Part shown: one piece after another, positions 17,445-27,210 of the stretch
How positions within the stretch are numbered: position 1 is the first letter of the stretch
Layout: every line of letters starts with the position of its first letter
Origin: Tianweitania sediminis
Lineage (GTDB): Bacteria; Pseudomonadota; Alphaproteobacteria; Rhizobiales; Rhizobiaceae
Direction of reading: 5' to 3'
DNA: 64,000 nucleotides
Assembly (NCBI RefSeq): GCF_017813335.1
Contig: NZ_JAGIYY010000006.1
Location: forward strand, 152,531 to 216,530
The notes under the pieces: generated by a model
The model's database searches: none
The model's input: the letters and a program-made list of their open reading frames with translations, nothing else
What the model was told of the DNA's origin: nothing
Translations under genes and position numbers: made by a program

Positions 17445-18478
17445 GATGGAACAGCCTCGAACGGCGGCTGGATCGTCGTTTCCTGCTCCATCCAGGCTGG
17501 CACCGGCAGGTTCTTGGAGCGCAGGAAATCCGGGTTGAAAAGCTTCGACTGATAACGCGTTCCGTAGTCGCAAAGGACCGTCACGATGGTGTGGCCCGGC
17601 CCAAGATCGCGGGCAAGACGGATGGCGCCGGCGATGTTGATGCCAGACGAGCCCCCGAGGCAAAGCCCCTCCTCTTGCACGAGGTCAAACACGATCGGCA
17701 GGGCCTCTTCGTCGGCGATCTGATAAGCGAAATCGGGCTTGAAACCCTCTAGATTGGCGGTGATGCGTCCTTGACCGATGCCCTCCGTGATCGAGCTACC
17801 TTCCGATTTCAACTCCCCTTCGGTGTAGAAGTTGTAGAGCGCAGCCCCGAGCGGATCCGCGATGGCGATCTTCACGGCGGCGTTGTGCTCCTTCAGCCCG
17901 ATGCCGACACCGGCCAAAGTTCCGCCACTGCCGACCGCTGCCACGAAACCGTCGATCTTGCCGCCGGTCTGCTCCCAGATCTCCTGCGCCGTTGTGCGGA
18001 TGTGACCTTCGCGATTGGCCGTGTTGTCGAACTGGTTAGCCCAGATCGCTCCATTGGAGGCAGTCTGCGCCATCTGTTCGGCCAGGCGTCCGGAGAGTTT
18101 CACGTAGTTGTTGGGGTTCCGGTACGGCACCGCGGGGACCTCGATCAGTTCGGCCCCGAGGACGCGAAGCGCATCCTTTTTCTCCTGGCTCTGCGTTTCG
18201 GGAATGACGATCACGGTGCGATAGCCAAGCGTCTTGGCCACGAGCGTCAGACCGATACCGGTGTTGCCGGCCGTGCCCTCCACGATGATGCCGCCGGGCT
18301 TCAGCAATCCTTTGGCTTCGGCGTCACGGATAATGAACAGTCCGGCTCGATCCTTCACCGACTGGCCCGGATTCATGAATTCCGCCTTGCCAAGGATTTC
18401 GCAACCCGTGGCTTCCGAAGCGCGCTTGAGCCGGATGAGCGGCGTATTGCCGATCACGTCGATTACGGAGCGGTCCAT
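17441..18478 (-). CDS. cysK: Cysteine synthase (O-acetylserine sulfhydrylase)
   Basis: 345 residues from ATG at 18478, with GAGG upstream. A fold-type II PLP enzyme: the lysine that binds PLP is Lys42 (NPGQSVKDRAG), the substrate loop is GTAGNTG (about 73-79), and the phosphate-binding glycines are in VGSGGTLAGVG. It joins O-acetylserine and sulfide to give cysteine. The chain is longer than the 310-320 residues of E. coli CysK, with an extra C-terminal segment as in other rhizobial 340-residue forms. It heads a coupled cluster with alaX, sseA and the GNAT gene and is divergent from the SDR gene. Confidence 0.93.
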   Translation of the reverse strand: MDRSVIDVIGNTPLIRLKRASEATGCEILGKAEFMNPGQSVKDRAGLFIIRDAEAKGLLKPGGIIVEGTAGNTGIGLTLVAKTLGYRTVIVIPETQSQEKKDALRVLGAELIEVPAVPYRNPNNYVKLSGRLAEQMAQTASNGAIWANQFDNTANREGHIRTTAQEIWEQTGGKIDGFVAAVGSGGTLAGVGIGLKEHNAAVKIAIADPLGAALYNFYTEGELKSEGSSITEGIGQGRITANLEGFKPDFAYQIADEEALPIVFDLVQEEGLCLGGSSGINIAGAIRLARDLGPGHTIVTVLCDYGTRYQSKLFNPDFLRSKNLPVPAWMEQETTIQPPFEAVPS

Positions 18479-18696
18479 GATTTCCTCGCTGTAGGTGTGA
18501 AGAGACGAACCTATGAAGGCGGGGCCCACCACGCAAGACGCACATTTTCCGAGAAGGGAGGCCAGACAGGATCATCCTCCCAACAGGCAGGCGTCGCGCA
18601 GCAACAACGCCTTTGACCAGCCGAAGTTCGAAGGGACGTGCGGGGTTCCGCATCCGCATCGAACAGTCTAGGAGCATCGCTCCGGAGAGCCGATTC

Positions 18697-19488
18697 ATGA
18701 CGAAATATCGCGCCACACCACAAGACGGCACCGTATGGGTCACCGGCGCAAGCGGCGGTATTGGCTATGCCCTGGCCCTCGCTCTGGCGCGCGCCGGCTA
18801 TACGGTGGCGGCCTCAGCCCGAAGCGCTGATCGCTTGGACGATCTCGCCAAGGAAGCGGTTGCTCCGGGACGCATTGTGCCCTTTCCGCTCGATGTCACG
18901 GATGAAGCCAAGGTGCGGAGCGTAGTGGAACGCATCGAACAGGAGCTCGGCCCGATCGCACTGGCGGTTCTGAATGCCGGAACCTCCCTTCCAGCCACGG
19001 GCGTTCGCATCCAGCCGCCTCTTTACGAGCGCGTCTACGACGTGAATCTGTTTGGGGTGGTTCGCTGCATGGCGCCGGTCGTCGAGCGCATGAAGGCGCG
19101 CAACAAGGGGCAAATTGCGATTGTCGGTTCCCTAACCGCCTATTTCGGGCTGCCGGGCACCGCCGCCTATGGCGCGACGAAAGCCGCCTTAAACGCAATG
19201 GCCGAGTCCCTGCGCTTTGACTTCCACACGCTGGATATCCGCATTCAGGTCATCAATCCGGGCTTTGTGGATACAGCCATGACCCGGCTGAACCGCTTCC
19301 CCATGCCCGGCCTGATGACACCGGATGCCGCTGCCAAGCGGATCACGAGCGGCCTCCAAGATGGCGGCTTCGAAGTGACGTTCCCGCGCCGGCTGGCCTG
19401 GCCCATGAAGGCGGTGCGCCTTTTGCCGCACGCCATCCTGTTTCCGCTTCTTTTTCGTCTCACCCGTTGGGGTCGACGGCCCTCATGA
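18697..19488 (+). CDS. Short-chain dehydrogenase/reductase (SDR)
   Basis: 263 residues from ATG at 18697, with GGAGAG 7 bases upstream; an earlier in-frame start at 18613 lacks family residues. Classical SDR features are present: the cofactor loop TGASGGIGYALALAL, NAG (in LAVLNAGTSLP), a serine in VGSLTAYFGLPG, and YGATK with the catalytic Tyr and Lys. After the Rossmann fold there is a hydrophobic C-terminal stretch (HAILFPLLFRLTRW) that may touch the membrane. The substrate is unknown. It converges on the MFS gene with only 7 bases between stops. Confidence 0.9.
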   Translation: MTKYRATPQDGTVWVTGASGGIGYALALALARAGYTVAASARSADRLDDLAKEAVAPGRIVPFPLDVTDEAKVRSVVERIEQELGPIALAVLNAGTSLPATGVRIQPPLYERVYDVNLFGVVRCMAPVVERMKARNKGQIAIVGSLTAYFGLPGTAAYGATKAALNAMAESLRFDFHTLDIRIQVINPGFVDTAMTRLNRFPMPGLMTPDAAAKRITSGLQDGGFEVTFPRRLAWPMKAVRLLPHAILFPLLFRLTRWGRRPS

Positions 19489-19495
19489 TGCTTGA

Positions 19496-20692
19496 TCAGG
19501 GCCGATCGGGCTTGGCGTCCGTGGACCACAGGTAGATCAGAACGGCCAAGGCTAGCAGAAGCGCATAAAACCAGAACAGCGCGGAATAAGCCGCAGACGG
19601 TTCGCCTGGAACCGTGGCAGCAGTCACCACTGCGCCGCTCGCGAACTGCATCGCTCCCACGCCGCCGATCGAGAAGAAGTTCATCAAGGTGGAACCGCGA
19701 CCGACCAGGTGAGGCGGATAGAAAGCGCGCGCATGCGCCATGAGAAGTCCGTAGCTCGCCCCCGCAAGACCCATGGCGATGAACAGAAGAGTGACAGTGG
19801 CGATGCTGGTGACAGGCTGGCTGGCGAGGATCACAACCACAACAAGGCTGATCAGATTGCCGCCGACAGCGATCCATTTGCGGGTCCGCAGCAGGGTGTC
19901 CAGCGGTCCATAAAGGAAGTTCCCTGCCACCATAGCGAGCGCCATGAACAGGGTGACGCGCCCAATCGTCAGCGCATCCGCGCCGTATAGATCCGTCAGG
20001 TAGGTGCCGGCCCAAAGGCTTCGGACATTCACCACAGGACCGTAGTTCACCGCCGTCAGGGGGATGATCGCCCAAAGCGCCGGGATCTTTAGGAGCTCGA
20101 TATAGCCTCGAAAGCCTGCTCCCGATGCATGCCCGATATGGGTCGGTTCCGGATCACGCACGAGAAGAAAAACAGCGCCCGCGGCAAAAAGGGTGAAAAC
20201 GCCAAGACCCGCCATGACTTCGCGCCAGCCAAACATCTCCGCGGCATTGGCGAGCGGCGAGGCGCCCACCACGTTGCCGAGACTTCCGATCCCAACCATC
20301 ATCGACGTGAGCAGCGCCAGCTTGGCCGGCGGATAGCTTTTGGAAAATACGTAAACAGCGCCCATCAGCGCGGCCGAACATCCGATCCCGATGAGTGCCA
20401 TGGCAACGATGATCATTTCGGGGCTGTTGGCCGTGGCGAACACCGCTGCGCCTGAACCGCCGCCGGCGGCAAGGAGAAGGCTGGTAGTTCGCCGCGGTCC
20501 ATAGCGGTCGAGCCAAACGCCGACGGCAAATTGCATCAGGGCGAAGGCCACGAACCATGCACCGGAGGCCAGGGACAGCTGCGCTTTTGTTGCGCCGAGT
20601 TCAGCGGTGAGAGCCGGAGTGAGAACCGCGAGAAAGGTCCGGTAGAATTGCGACAGCATGTAGCCGAGCGCAAACGCGACGAGTCCAACCAA
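19496..20692 (-). CDS. Major facilitator superfamily (MFS) transporter
   Basis: 398 residues with about 12 hydrophobic helices. The loop between helices 2 and 3 carries the MFS A-motif as GVWLDRYGPRRTTS, and a weaker copy follows helix 8 (GPLDTLLRTRKWIAVG). The pattern fits proton-driven uptake or efflux carriers in the inner membrane. The substrate cannot be predicted from what is visible. It lies downstream of rhlE on the same strand but beyond that gene's terminator, so it probably has its own promoter. Confidence 0.88.
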   Translation of the reverse strand: MVGLVAFALGYMLSQFYRTFLAVLTPALTAELGATKAQLSLASGAWFVAFALMQFAVGVWLDRYGPRRTTSLLLAAGGGSGAAVFATANSPEMIIVAMALIGIGCSAALMGAVYVFSKSYPPAKLALLTSMMVGIGSLGNVVGASPLANAAEMFGWREVMAGLGVFTLFAAGAVFLLVRDPEPTHIGHASGAGFRGYIELLKIPALWAIIPLTAVNYGPVVNVRSLWAGTYLTDLYGADALTIGRVTLFMALAMVAGNFLYGPLDTLLRTRKWIAVGGNLISLVVVVILASQPVTSIATVTLLFIAMGLAGASYGLLMAHARAFYPPHLVGRGSTLMNFFSIGGVGAMQFASGAVVTAATVPGEPSAAYSALFWFYALLLALAVLIYLWSTDAKPDRP

Positions 20693-20717
20693 GGCTTACC
20701 TCCCACCGCCCCGAACG

Positions 20718-20744
20718 AAAAACGGAGCCGGTTTCCCGGCTCCG
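20718..20744 (-). terminator. rhlE terminator
   Basis: A 9-bp stem (CGGAGCCGG with CCGGCTCCG) around a four-base loop, followed on the minus strand by TTTTT. It is a textbook factor-independent terminator 27 bases after the rhlE stop. Confidence 0.85.
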
Positions 20745-20771
20745 CCTATGCGATCGATGGGGGGATTGCAA

Positions 20772-22148
20772 TCAGGCTGCGCGTGGAGCCGGCTTGCGGT
20801 TGCTCCAACCGCGACGCTTGCCGCGGAATGGCTTTTGCCCTTCTGGCTTGCCGCCGCGGACATCGCCATTACCACCGGTCGCAGCACGGCCCTGCCCTTC
20901 CGGACGCTTGCCGCCGCGGGCGTGTTGCGGGCGTTGATTTCCCCGCGCGCCACGAGGCGCCTGCGGCTGAGCGGCGGCCGCATCGAGATCCACGCCACCT
21001 GAAAGGTCGCTGACGATGGTCAGCTTGGTGCGGGTGACCTTTTCCACAGCACGAAGCTTTGCTGCCTCAGCCGGATCGCAAAGCGTGATGGCGATGCCAT
21101 CGGCGCCGTTGCGGCCGGTGCGTCCAATCCGGTGGACATAGCTTTCCGCTTCATCCGGCAAGTCGAAGTTCACGACATGGCTGATGCCCGGCACGTCGAT
21201 GCCACGCGCGGCGATGTCGGTCGCGACCAGAATGCGAACCGAACCGTCGCGGAAACCCTGCAAAGCTTTCTGACGCGCATTCTGGGACTTGTTGCCATGG
21301 ATCACTGCGGCCTTGAAGCCGTCCTTTTCGAGATCACGCGTGACGCGATCGGCACCGTGCTTGGTGCGTGCAAAAACGATCACCTGGCTCATCGCCTCAT
21401 CGCCGAGCAGCTTGGACAGGAAGACCCGCTTCTGCTTCAGCGGCACGATGTGAACGCTCTGCTGGATCTCCTTCGCGGTCGTGCCCTGCGGCGCAACTTC
21501 GATGCGAACCGGGTCGTTCAACAGCGTGTCGGCCAAAGAGGCGATCTCAGTGGGCATGGTCGCTGAAAACAGCGCCGTTTGCCGCTTGTGATGGGTGGCC
21601 TTTGCCAGACGCTTCACGTCGTTGATGAAGCCCATGTCCAGCATGCGGTCGGCTTCATCCAGCACCAGCCAGCGTGTTTCCGAGAGAACCACATCGTTTT
21701 CGCGCACGAGGTCGACGAGCCGGCCAGGCGTCGCGATCAGAAGATCGACTCCCGGCGCAAGCTTCTTGACCTGGCTGAAGCGTGACACGCCACCAAGCAC
21801 GAGAGCAGTCGAAATATGCATGCCCTTCGTTACGGAACGGATCGTTTCCTCGATCTGCACCGCGAGTTCACGCGTTGGCGCAAGGATCAGTGCGCGCGCC
21901 GTCTTCGGCGTTCGCTTGCTTCCGAGTGCTGCGATCTTGGACAGGATCGGAAGCGTAAAGGCAGCGGTCTTGCCGGAGCCGGTTTGCGCAATGGCGACGA
22001 TGTCGCGACCTTCCAGATGCACGGGAATGGCGGCAACCTGGATCGGCTTCGGCGTGACGAAGCCTGCATTGGCTGTGTTTTGAAGAAGTGTTCCTGACAA
22101 GCCGAGTTCGGCCATGGTCGGAATGGTGGTGGTTTCGATATCAGTCAA
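20772..22148 (-). CDS. rhlE: DEAD-box RNA helicase, RhlE-like
   Basis: 458 residues. All helicase motifs are in order: AQTGSGKT (I), APTRELAVQ (Ia), TPGRL (Ib), LDEADRMLDMGF (II), SATMP (III), then VATDIAARGID (V) and YVHRIGRTGRNG (VI). The C-terminal tail (about residues 385-458) is rich in Arg, Gly and Lys and probably binds RNA without sequence preference. RhlE-type helicases unwind short duplexes in ribosome assembly and mRNA decay, often in the cold. The start is a TTG at 22148; an ATG at 22115 would remove eleven residues but has no visible ribosome binding site. Confidence 0.95.
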   Translation of the reverse strand: MTDIETTTIPTMAELGLSGTLLQNTANAGFVTPKPIQVAAIPVHLEGRDIVAIAQTGSGKTAAFTLPILSKIAALGSKRTPKTARALILAPTRELAVQIEETIRSVTKGMHISTALVLGGVSRFSQVKKLAPGVDLLIATPGRLVDLVRENDVVLSETRWLVLDEADRMLDMGFINDVKRLAKATHHKRQTALFSATMPTEIASLADTLLNDPVRIEVAPQGTTAKEIQQSVHIVPLKQKRVFLSKLLGDEAMSQVIVFARTKHGADRVTRDLEKDGFKAAVIHGNKSQNARQKALQGFRDGSVRILVATDIAARGIDVPGISHVVNFDLPDEAESYVHRIGRTGRNGADGIAITLCDPAEAAKLRAVEKVTRTKLTIVSDLSGGVDLDAAAAQPQAPRGARGNQRPQHARGGKRPEGQGRAATGGNGDVRGGKPEGQKPFRGKRRGWSNRKPAPRAA

Positions 22149-22418
22149 AAGAACTATCCTGCGGACACATGCCGCAATGTGCCGACGGGCGCAGCCCCGC
22201 GGCAGAGATGATGAGAAACGACGAGGCGACGGAGGTAAGTCCGTTCGGTTGCGCTGCCGTGCCTAACAGAGGCAATGTTATTCCTCACGAACACGCGAGG
22301 AATACGACGCAACCAGTCCCATAAGGAGAAAGCCGGCAGACCCGGCCCATGCGCCTGCAGGCCGTATATGGCAGGTCATGCGCTGCAGCGCAAGATCGCT
22401 CGGCGATACCAGCACGCA
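22149..22418. other. Divergent intergenic region between rhlE and trkH
   Basis: 270 bases that must contain the promoters of both genes. The most distinct element is a hairpin at 22280-22303 (ATTCCTC...GAGGAAT, seven pairs, with two more inside after one mismatch). If trkH used the far upstream start of its open frame, the hairpin would be translated, which seems unlikely. No RNA gene was recognised. Confidence 0.4.
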
Positions 22419-23963
22419 ATGAGCTCCGATGGACGAGAAGCCGCTCATCGCTTATGCGGGTTGCGCCGATTGCCGTTGTTTCCTGTTGTTTGGATCGCCA
22501 CCTCCTTGCAAAGCCTAGCTGTTCGTTCCGCGGTACATGCCGCAGGCATCTTCGGACTTTACCTGTCTGGCACGATGCTGCTGCCGGCGGCCGTCGACCT
22601 TTATTATGGCAACGAAGACTGGAAGGTCTTTGCCTTTTCGGCGTTCCTCACGGGTGGGTTTTCGCTCGCCGTGGCTCTCGCGACGCAATCCAGCGCCCCC
22701 TCCGTTTCGCCGCGCTTTGGCTTTTTGCTGGTGAACCTCCTGTGGGGCACCGCAGCCCTCGCTGGATCTGTTCCCTTCCTCTTATCCTCGCTCGAGATGG
22801 GCCTGACGGACGCAATCTTCGAGTCTGTTTCCGGCATCACCACCACCGGGGGAACGGTGATCACCGGTCTCGACAGCGCGCCGCCGGGCATTCTGTTCTG
22901 GCGCTCCCTGATACAGTGGATGGGCGGCATCGGGGTTATCGCCTTGGGACTCTTCATCCTGCCCTACCTGAACATCGGCGGCGTGACCTATTTCAAGATC
23001 GAGTCGTCCGACATTGAAGACCGTCCTTTCGAGCGGCTGACGACTTTCACCGTCGCCCTCCTCACCATCTATTCCTTGCTGACCCTAACCTGCGCCGTGT
23101 CCTACGCCGCCGCGGGCATGACTGGCTTTGACGCAATCAACCACGCGATGTCCACGGTTTCGACCGCGGGGTTTTCCACGCATGACGCCTCGTTCGGCCG
23201 CTACGGCGACAACTACGCGGTCTTGTGGACCGCAATCGTTTTCATGACGATCGCCGCTTTGCCCTCGTCGATCCTGATTTTGTTTGCAATCCGTGGCCGC
23301 ACCGAAGCCATTCGAGATCCGCAGATCCGCGTCTTCCTCGGCTACACGATCGTGCTGTCCCTTGGCGTCACGGTCTATCTCCGCACGATCGACGGGGTGG
23401 ATTTTTGGGAAGCGCTGACCCACTCAACGTTCAACTTTGTGTCCGTGATCACCACCACGGGCTTCGCAAGCGACGACTACAACCTGTGGGGCCCGTTCGC
23501 GATCGCCTGCTTCTTCGTGGCGAGCTTCCTCGGCGGATGCTCGGGATCGACGTCAGGCGGCATCAAGGCCTATCGCTTCTTTATTCTTTACCGGCTGATG
23601 GCCAACGGCTTGCGGCGCCTGATCTACCCCAATGTGGTCTTGCCGGTCCGCTACGGTGACCGCCCTGTTGATGACGTCATGCAGCGCAGCGTCGTGCTTT
23701 TCATCTGCGCCTTCATGATGATCTGGCTGCTCGGCAGCGTGCTGCTCGCGGCCACTGGTTTGGACCTGACCACAGCAACAACGGCAACGGTGGGAGCGCT
23801 CGCGAATGTCGGCCCTGGATTGGGCGACATCGTAGGTCCGGCTGGCAACTACACGACCTTTCCCGACGCCGCGAAATGGGTGCTTTCGCTGGCGATGTTG
23901 TTTGGGCGGCTGGAGATATTGGCGGTTCTGGTGATCTTCACGCCGGGCTTCTGGGGCCGCTGA
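22419..23963 (+). CDS. trkH: TrkH family potassium uptake protein
   Basis: 514 residues from ATG at 22419; the frame opens at 22275 and the exact start is uncertain, with a TTG at 22506 giving the length closest to TrkH (485). Four pore-loop repeats are visible: GITTTGGTVIT, STAGFSTHDA, ITTTGFASDD and ALANVGPGLGD, each with the glycine of the K+ filter. SGSTSGGIKAYR is the conserved segment near the third pore loop. TrkH forms the membrane channel of Trk potassium uptake and is normally gated by cytoplasmic TrkA, which is not in this window. Confidence 0.93.
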   Translation: MSSDGREAAHRLCGLRRLPLFPVVWIATSLQSLAVRSAVHAAGIFGLYLSGTMLLPAAVDLYYGNEDWKVFAFSAFLTGGFSLAVALATQSSAPSVSPRFGFLLVNLLWGTAALAGSVPFLLSSLEMGLTDAIFESVSGITTTGGTVITGLDSAPPGILFWRSLIQWMGGIGVIALGLFILPYLNIGGVTYFKIESSDIEDRPFERLTTFTVALLTIYSLLTLTCAVSYAAAGMTGFDAINHAMSTVSTAGFSTHDASFGRYGDNYAVLWTAIVFMTIAALPSSILILFAIRGRTEAIRDPQIRVFLGYTIVLSLGVTVYLRTIDGVDFWEALTHSTFNFVSVITTTGFASDDYNLWGPFAIACFFVASFLGGCSGSTSGGIKAYRFFILYRLMANGLRRLIYPNVVLPVRYGDRPVDDVMQRSVVLFICAFMMIWLLGSVLLAATGLDLTTATTATVGALANVGPGLGDIVGPAGNYTTFPDAAKWVLSLAMLFGRLEILAVLVIFTPGFWGR

Positions 23964-24140
23964 GGCAGCCTTTGCATTGCGTATGCGACGAAAGAATAAG
24001 GGTGTTTGACCGGTGTTGGCCACCAATGTCCGTGATCAGGACCTTCGCCCGGTTGCGTTCAGCAGCAAAATAAAAGAACCATGCTGCAGAAGCAGTGATC
24101 GGGAGGAGACCGGTCGCGCCTTCTCGAAAAGGAGGAATCA

Positions 24141-25115
24141 ATGAAAGCACTTCTTGCGTCACTGGCTGCCGCACTCACCCTTGCCACCACCAGCTTCGCT
24201 TCGGCGCAGTCGTTTCCGGAGCGGAATATTACCATTGTCGTGCCGTTTTCCGCCGGCGGTCCTACCGACACGGTGACGCGACTTGTGGCCGAAGCAATGT
24301 CGAAAGACCTCGGCCAGCAGGTCCTTGTGGAAAATGTTGGCGGTGCCGGCGGCACCCTTGGTGCTGCCCGCGTCGCTGATGCGGAAGCCGACGGCTACAC
24401 GCTGCTGCTCCACCACATCGGCATGGCCACCAGCGCCACGCTTTACCGCAAGCTGCCTTTCGATACGCTCAACGCTTTCGAGTACATCGGCCTCGTCACG
24501 GAAGTTCCGATGACACTTGTCGCCCGGAAGGATCTGGAACCCACCGATCTCAAGGGGCTCATTGAATATGCGAAGGCCAACAAGGATACGGTGACGGTTG
24601 CCAATGCTGGTATCGGCGCTGCTTCGCACCTGTGCGGCATGCTGTTCATGAGCGCGATCGAAACACCGCTGGTGACCGTTCCCTACAAGGGCACCGGTCC
24701 AGCTATGACCGACCTGCTCGGCGGCCAAGTCGACATCATGTGCGACCAGACCACCAACACCACCAAGCAGATCCAGGGCGGCACCATCAAGGCTTACGCC
24801 GTGACTGCGCCCGAGCGCCTGGATGTTCTTCCTGATGTGCCGACTGGCAGCGAAGCTGGGCTGAAGGAGTTCGACGTCTCGATCTGGCATGGTTTGTATG
24901 CCCCGAAGGGCACGCCGTCCGAGGTGGTTGACCGCTTGTCCAAGTCGCTGCAGGCGGCCCTGGCCGACCAGAACGTGATTGATCGTTTCGCCGAACTCGG
25001 CACGGAGCCGTCGCCTGCGGAAGATGCAACCCCTGCTGCGCTGAAGGCGAAGCTGGAAGGTGAAATCGATCGCTGGAAGCCGGTGATCGAAGCCGCCGGC
25101 CAATACGCGGATTGA
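24141..25115 (+). CDS. tctC: Tripartite tricarboxylate transporter binding protein (Bug/TctC family)
   Basis: 324 residues with a clear signal peptide (residues 1-22, ASAQ) and perfect ribosome binding site (AAAGGAGGAATCA before ATG). The Bug-family core follows: ITIVVPFSAGGPTDTVTRLV, LVENVGGAGGTLGAARVADA, and VPYKGTGPAMTDLLGGQVDI, which line the two carboxylate-binding loops. It captures a carboxylated solute in the periplasm for TctAB. Genes for the two membrane subunits follow at once, so this is a complete three-gene transporter. The ligand is unknown; the family covers citrate, aromatic acids and amino acids. Confidence 0.95.
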   Translation: MKALLASLAAALTLATTSFASAQSFPERNITIVVPFSAGGPTDTVTRLVAEAMSKDLGQQVLVENVGGAGGTLGAARVADAEADGYTLLLHHIGMATSATLYRKLPFDTLNAFEYIGLVTEVPMTLVARKDLEPTDLKGLIEYAKANKDTVTVANAGIGAASHLCGMLFMSAIETPLVTVPYKGTGPAMTDLLGGQVDIMCDQTTNTTKQIQGGTIKAYAVTAPERLDVLPDVPTGSEAGLKEFDVSIWHGLYAPKGTPSEVVDRLSKSLQAALADQNVIDRFAELGTEPSPAEDATPAALKAKLEGEIDRWKPVIEAAGQYAD

Positions 25116-25185
25116 TCCTGCGGTGAGCGGGTGGGCCTTGCCGCCCTCCCGCTCCTTGCTCCCTACCCTTACCCGGAACCACATC

Positions 25186-25647
25186 ATGAAATCCCTGTCG
25201 TTCGACAAGGTGAACGGCTTCGCTGGCCTGCTCTTCATCATCCTCGGTGGGTTCTTCGCCGTGCAGGCCTATGGCCTCGACCTTGGCACGGCCTTCCGAA
25301 TGGGTCCGGGCTACTTCCCTTTGGTGCTGGCCGTGATCCTTATCGGCTTGGGGTTGATCGTCTTGATCCAGGCCACACAGGTGTCGGGTGAGGCTTTAGG
25401 GGCCGTCGCCTGGCGCGGCATGCTCCTGATCTTGCCTGCGCCGATCGTTTTCGGATTGACCGTCAGGGGGCTTGGCTTCGTCCCGTCGTTGTTCCTGACC
25501 GCGCTGGTCGCCTCCTTTGCCTCGACGCGAATGACCATCCTGCGGGCGCTCCTGGTTGCCGCCGCCGTCACCATCTTCGCATCGCTGGTGTTCATTGAAG
25601 CGCTGGGGCTGCCCTTCCGCCTTTTCGGCCCTTGGCTCGGATACTGA
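25186..25647 (+). CDS. tctB: Tripartite tricarboxylate transporter small membrane subunit (TctB)
   Basis: 153 residues from ATG at 25186; the frame also opens at 25123, which adds residues outside the family. Four hydrophobic helices fit TctB: GFAGLLFIILGGFFAVQAYG, YFPLVLAVILIGLGLIVLI, MLLILPAPIVFGLTVRGLGF and ILRALLVAAAVTIFASLVFI. The motif GTAFRMGPGYFP between helices 1 and 2 is typical. It is the small partner of TctA and sits between tctC and tctA, ending 4 bases before tctA. Confidence 0.93.
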   Translation: MKSLSFDKVNGFAGLLFIILGGFFAVQAYGLDLGTAFRMGPGYFPLVLAVILIGLGLIVLIQATQVSGEALGAVAWRGMLLILPAPIVFGLTVRGLGFVPSLFLTALVASFASTRMTILRALLVAAAVTIFASLVFIEALGLPFRLFGPWLGY

Positions 25648-25651
25648 CCTG

Positions 25652-27157
25652 ATGGATCTCTTCAGCAATCTGGCTCTGGGCTTCGCAACGGCCGCTTCGC
25701 CCTGGAACCTGTTGTTCTGCCTGATCGGCGTTCTGCTGGGCACGCTGATTGGCGTTCTGCCGGGCATTGGCGCCACGGCCACGATTGCCATGCTGCTGCC
25801 GATCACCTTTCAGCTGGAGCCCGTGTCGTCGCTCATCATGCTGGCCGGCATCTACTACGGCGCCCAGTATGGCGGCTCCACCACAGCCATCCTCATCAAC
25901 ATGCCGGGCGAAAGCTCATCCGCGGTGACCGCGATCGACGGTTACCAGATGGCGCGAAAAGGCAAAGCGGGCGCAGCCCTTGCCATTGCTGCAATCGGGT
26001 CTTTTTTCGCCGGAACGGTTTCCACGTTCCTTGTCGCAATCTTCGCCCCGCCGCTGACCTCCATTGCCCTCCAATTCGGTGCAGCCGAATATTTCTCGCT
26101 GATGGTGGTGGGCCTGGTTTCCTCGATCGCCTTGGCGCACGGCTCCATCATCAAGGCCTTGGCGATGGTCGTGCTCGGGCTGCTGCTAGGCCTGGTCGGC
26201 ACCGACATCTACAGCGGCACACCTCGCTTCACCCTGGGCATCCGCGAATATGCCGATGGCCTGAATTTCGTCGCCGTTGCGGTTGGCGTGTTTGGCGTTG
26301 CGGAGATCCTCCGCAACCTCGAAAGCGAGAAAACACGCACAGCCGTGATCACGAAGGTATCGGGGCTTTTCCCCTCGCGAGAGGAGTTGCGCGCGATCGT
26401 AGCGCCCGTGCTGCGGGGCACCGCGATCGGTTCGGCGCTTGGTATCCTTCCCGGCGGTGGCGCCATCCTCGCTTCTTTCGCCTCTTACACGGTCGAGAAG
26501 CGTGTATCGCAACGTCCGGAGGAATTCGGTCACGGCGCAGTGGCCGGCGTGGCGGGGCCCGAGTCTGCCAACAATGCGGGCGCGCAAACGTCCTTTATCC
26601 CCATGCTGACGCTTGGCATCCCTGCCAATCCCGTGATGGCCCTGATGATTGGTGCCATGATCATTCAGGGGATCGTGCCAGGTCCCAACGTCGCAACCGA
26701 GCAGCCGGCGCTGTTCTGGGGCATCATTGCGTCCATGTGGATCGGCAATCTGATGCTGGTGATCCTGAATCTTCCGCTCATCGGCCTTTGGGTGAAGCTC
26801 CTGACAGTGCCCTATTACGTCCTTTTCCCGATCATCATGGCCTTCTGCTCCATCGGCGTTTACAGCGTCAACGGCAATCCCTACGACCTCTATGCCGTCG
26901 CGTTGTTTGGTCTGCTTGGCTACGGCCTCGTCAAACTGCGCTGCGAGCCCGCGCCTCTGCTGCTGGGCTTCGTCCTGGGGCCGCTTCTCGAAGAAAACCT
27001 GCGCCGTGCCATGATCATCTCGCGCGGTGACCCATCCGTCTTCGTGACACGCCCGATCAGCGCTATCCTCCTGCTGATCGCCGTCGCCGTTTTGGTGGTC
27101 GTGTTCCTTCCATCAGTGCGTCGCAAGCGCGAGGAAGTCTTCGTCGAGGAAGACTGA
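25652..27157 (+). CDS. tctA: Tripartite tricarboxylate transporter large membrane subunit (TctA)
   Basis: 501 residues from ATG at 25652, right after tctB. TctA hallmarks: GTLIGVLPGIGATATIAMLL near residue 30, YYGAQYGGSTTAILINMPGE near 70, and ALGILPGGGAILASFASY in the second half, mirroring the inverted repeat of the family. About 12 membrane helices are expected. It is the ion-coupled carrier that accepts solute from TctC. The operon is tctC-tctB-tctA and converges on the MerR gene. Confidence 0.95.
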   Translation: MDLFSNLALGFATAASPWNLLFCLIGVLLGTLIGVLPGIGATATIAMLLPITFQLEPVSSLIMLAGIYYGAQYGGSTTAILINMPGESSSAVTAIDGYQMARKGKAGAALAIAAIGSFFAGTVSTFLVAIFAPPLTSIALQFGAAEYFSLMVVGLVSSIALAHGSIIKALAMVVLGLLLGLVGTDIYSGTPRFTLGIREYADGLNFVAVAVGVFGVAEILRNLESEKTRTAVITKVSGLFPSREELRAIVAPVLRGTAIGSALGILPGGGAILASFASYTVEKRVSQRPEEFGHGAVAGVAGPESANNAGAQTSFIPMLTLGIPANPVMALMIGAMIIQGIVPGPNVATEQPALFWGIIASMWIGNLMLVILNLPLIGLWVKLLTVPYYVLFPIIMAFCSIGVYSVNGNPYDLYAVALFGLLGYGLVKLRCEPAPLLLGFVLGPLLEENLRRAMIISRGDPSVFVTRPISAILLLIAVAVLVVVFLPSVRRKREEVFVEED

Positions 27158-27210
27158 CTACATAGGACGGACAGCGTTTCTGTGAGGCTTCTAGCCGCTA
27201 ACGTCGCCCA

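Noticed and set aside
15865..18478. The coupled cysK-alaX-sseA-GNAT set as a new sulfur pathway
   Set aside because: All four are known families and the coupling alone does not show a shared function; AlaX edits tRNA-Ala and has no evident sulfur role.
22280..22303. Hairpin between rhlE and trkH as a riboswitch or thermosensor
   Set aside because: Only seven outer pairs with a mismatch, far from both ribosome binding sites; nothing ties it to control.
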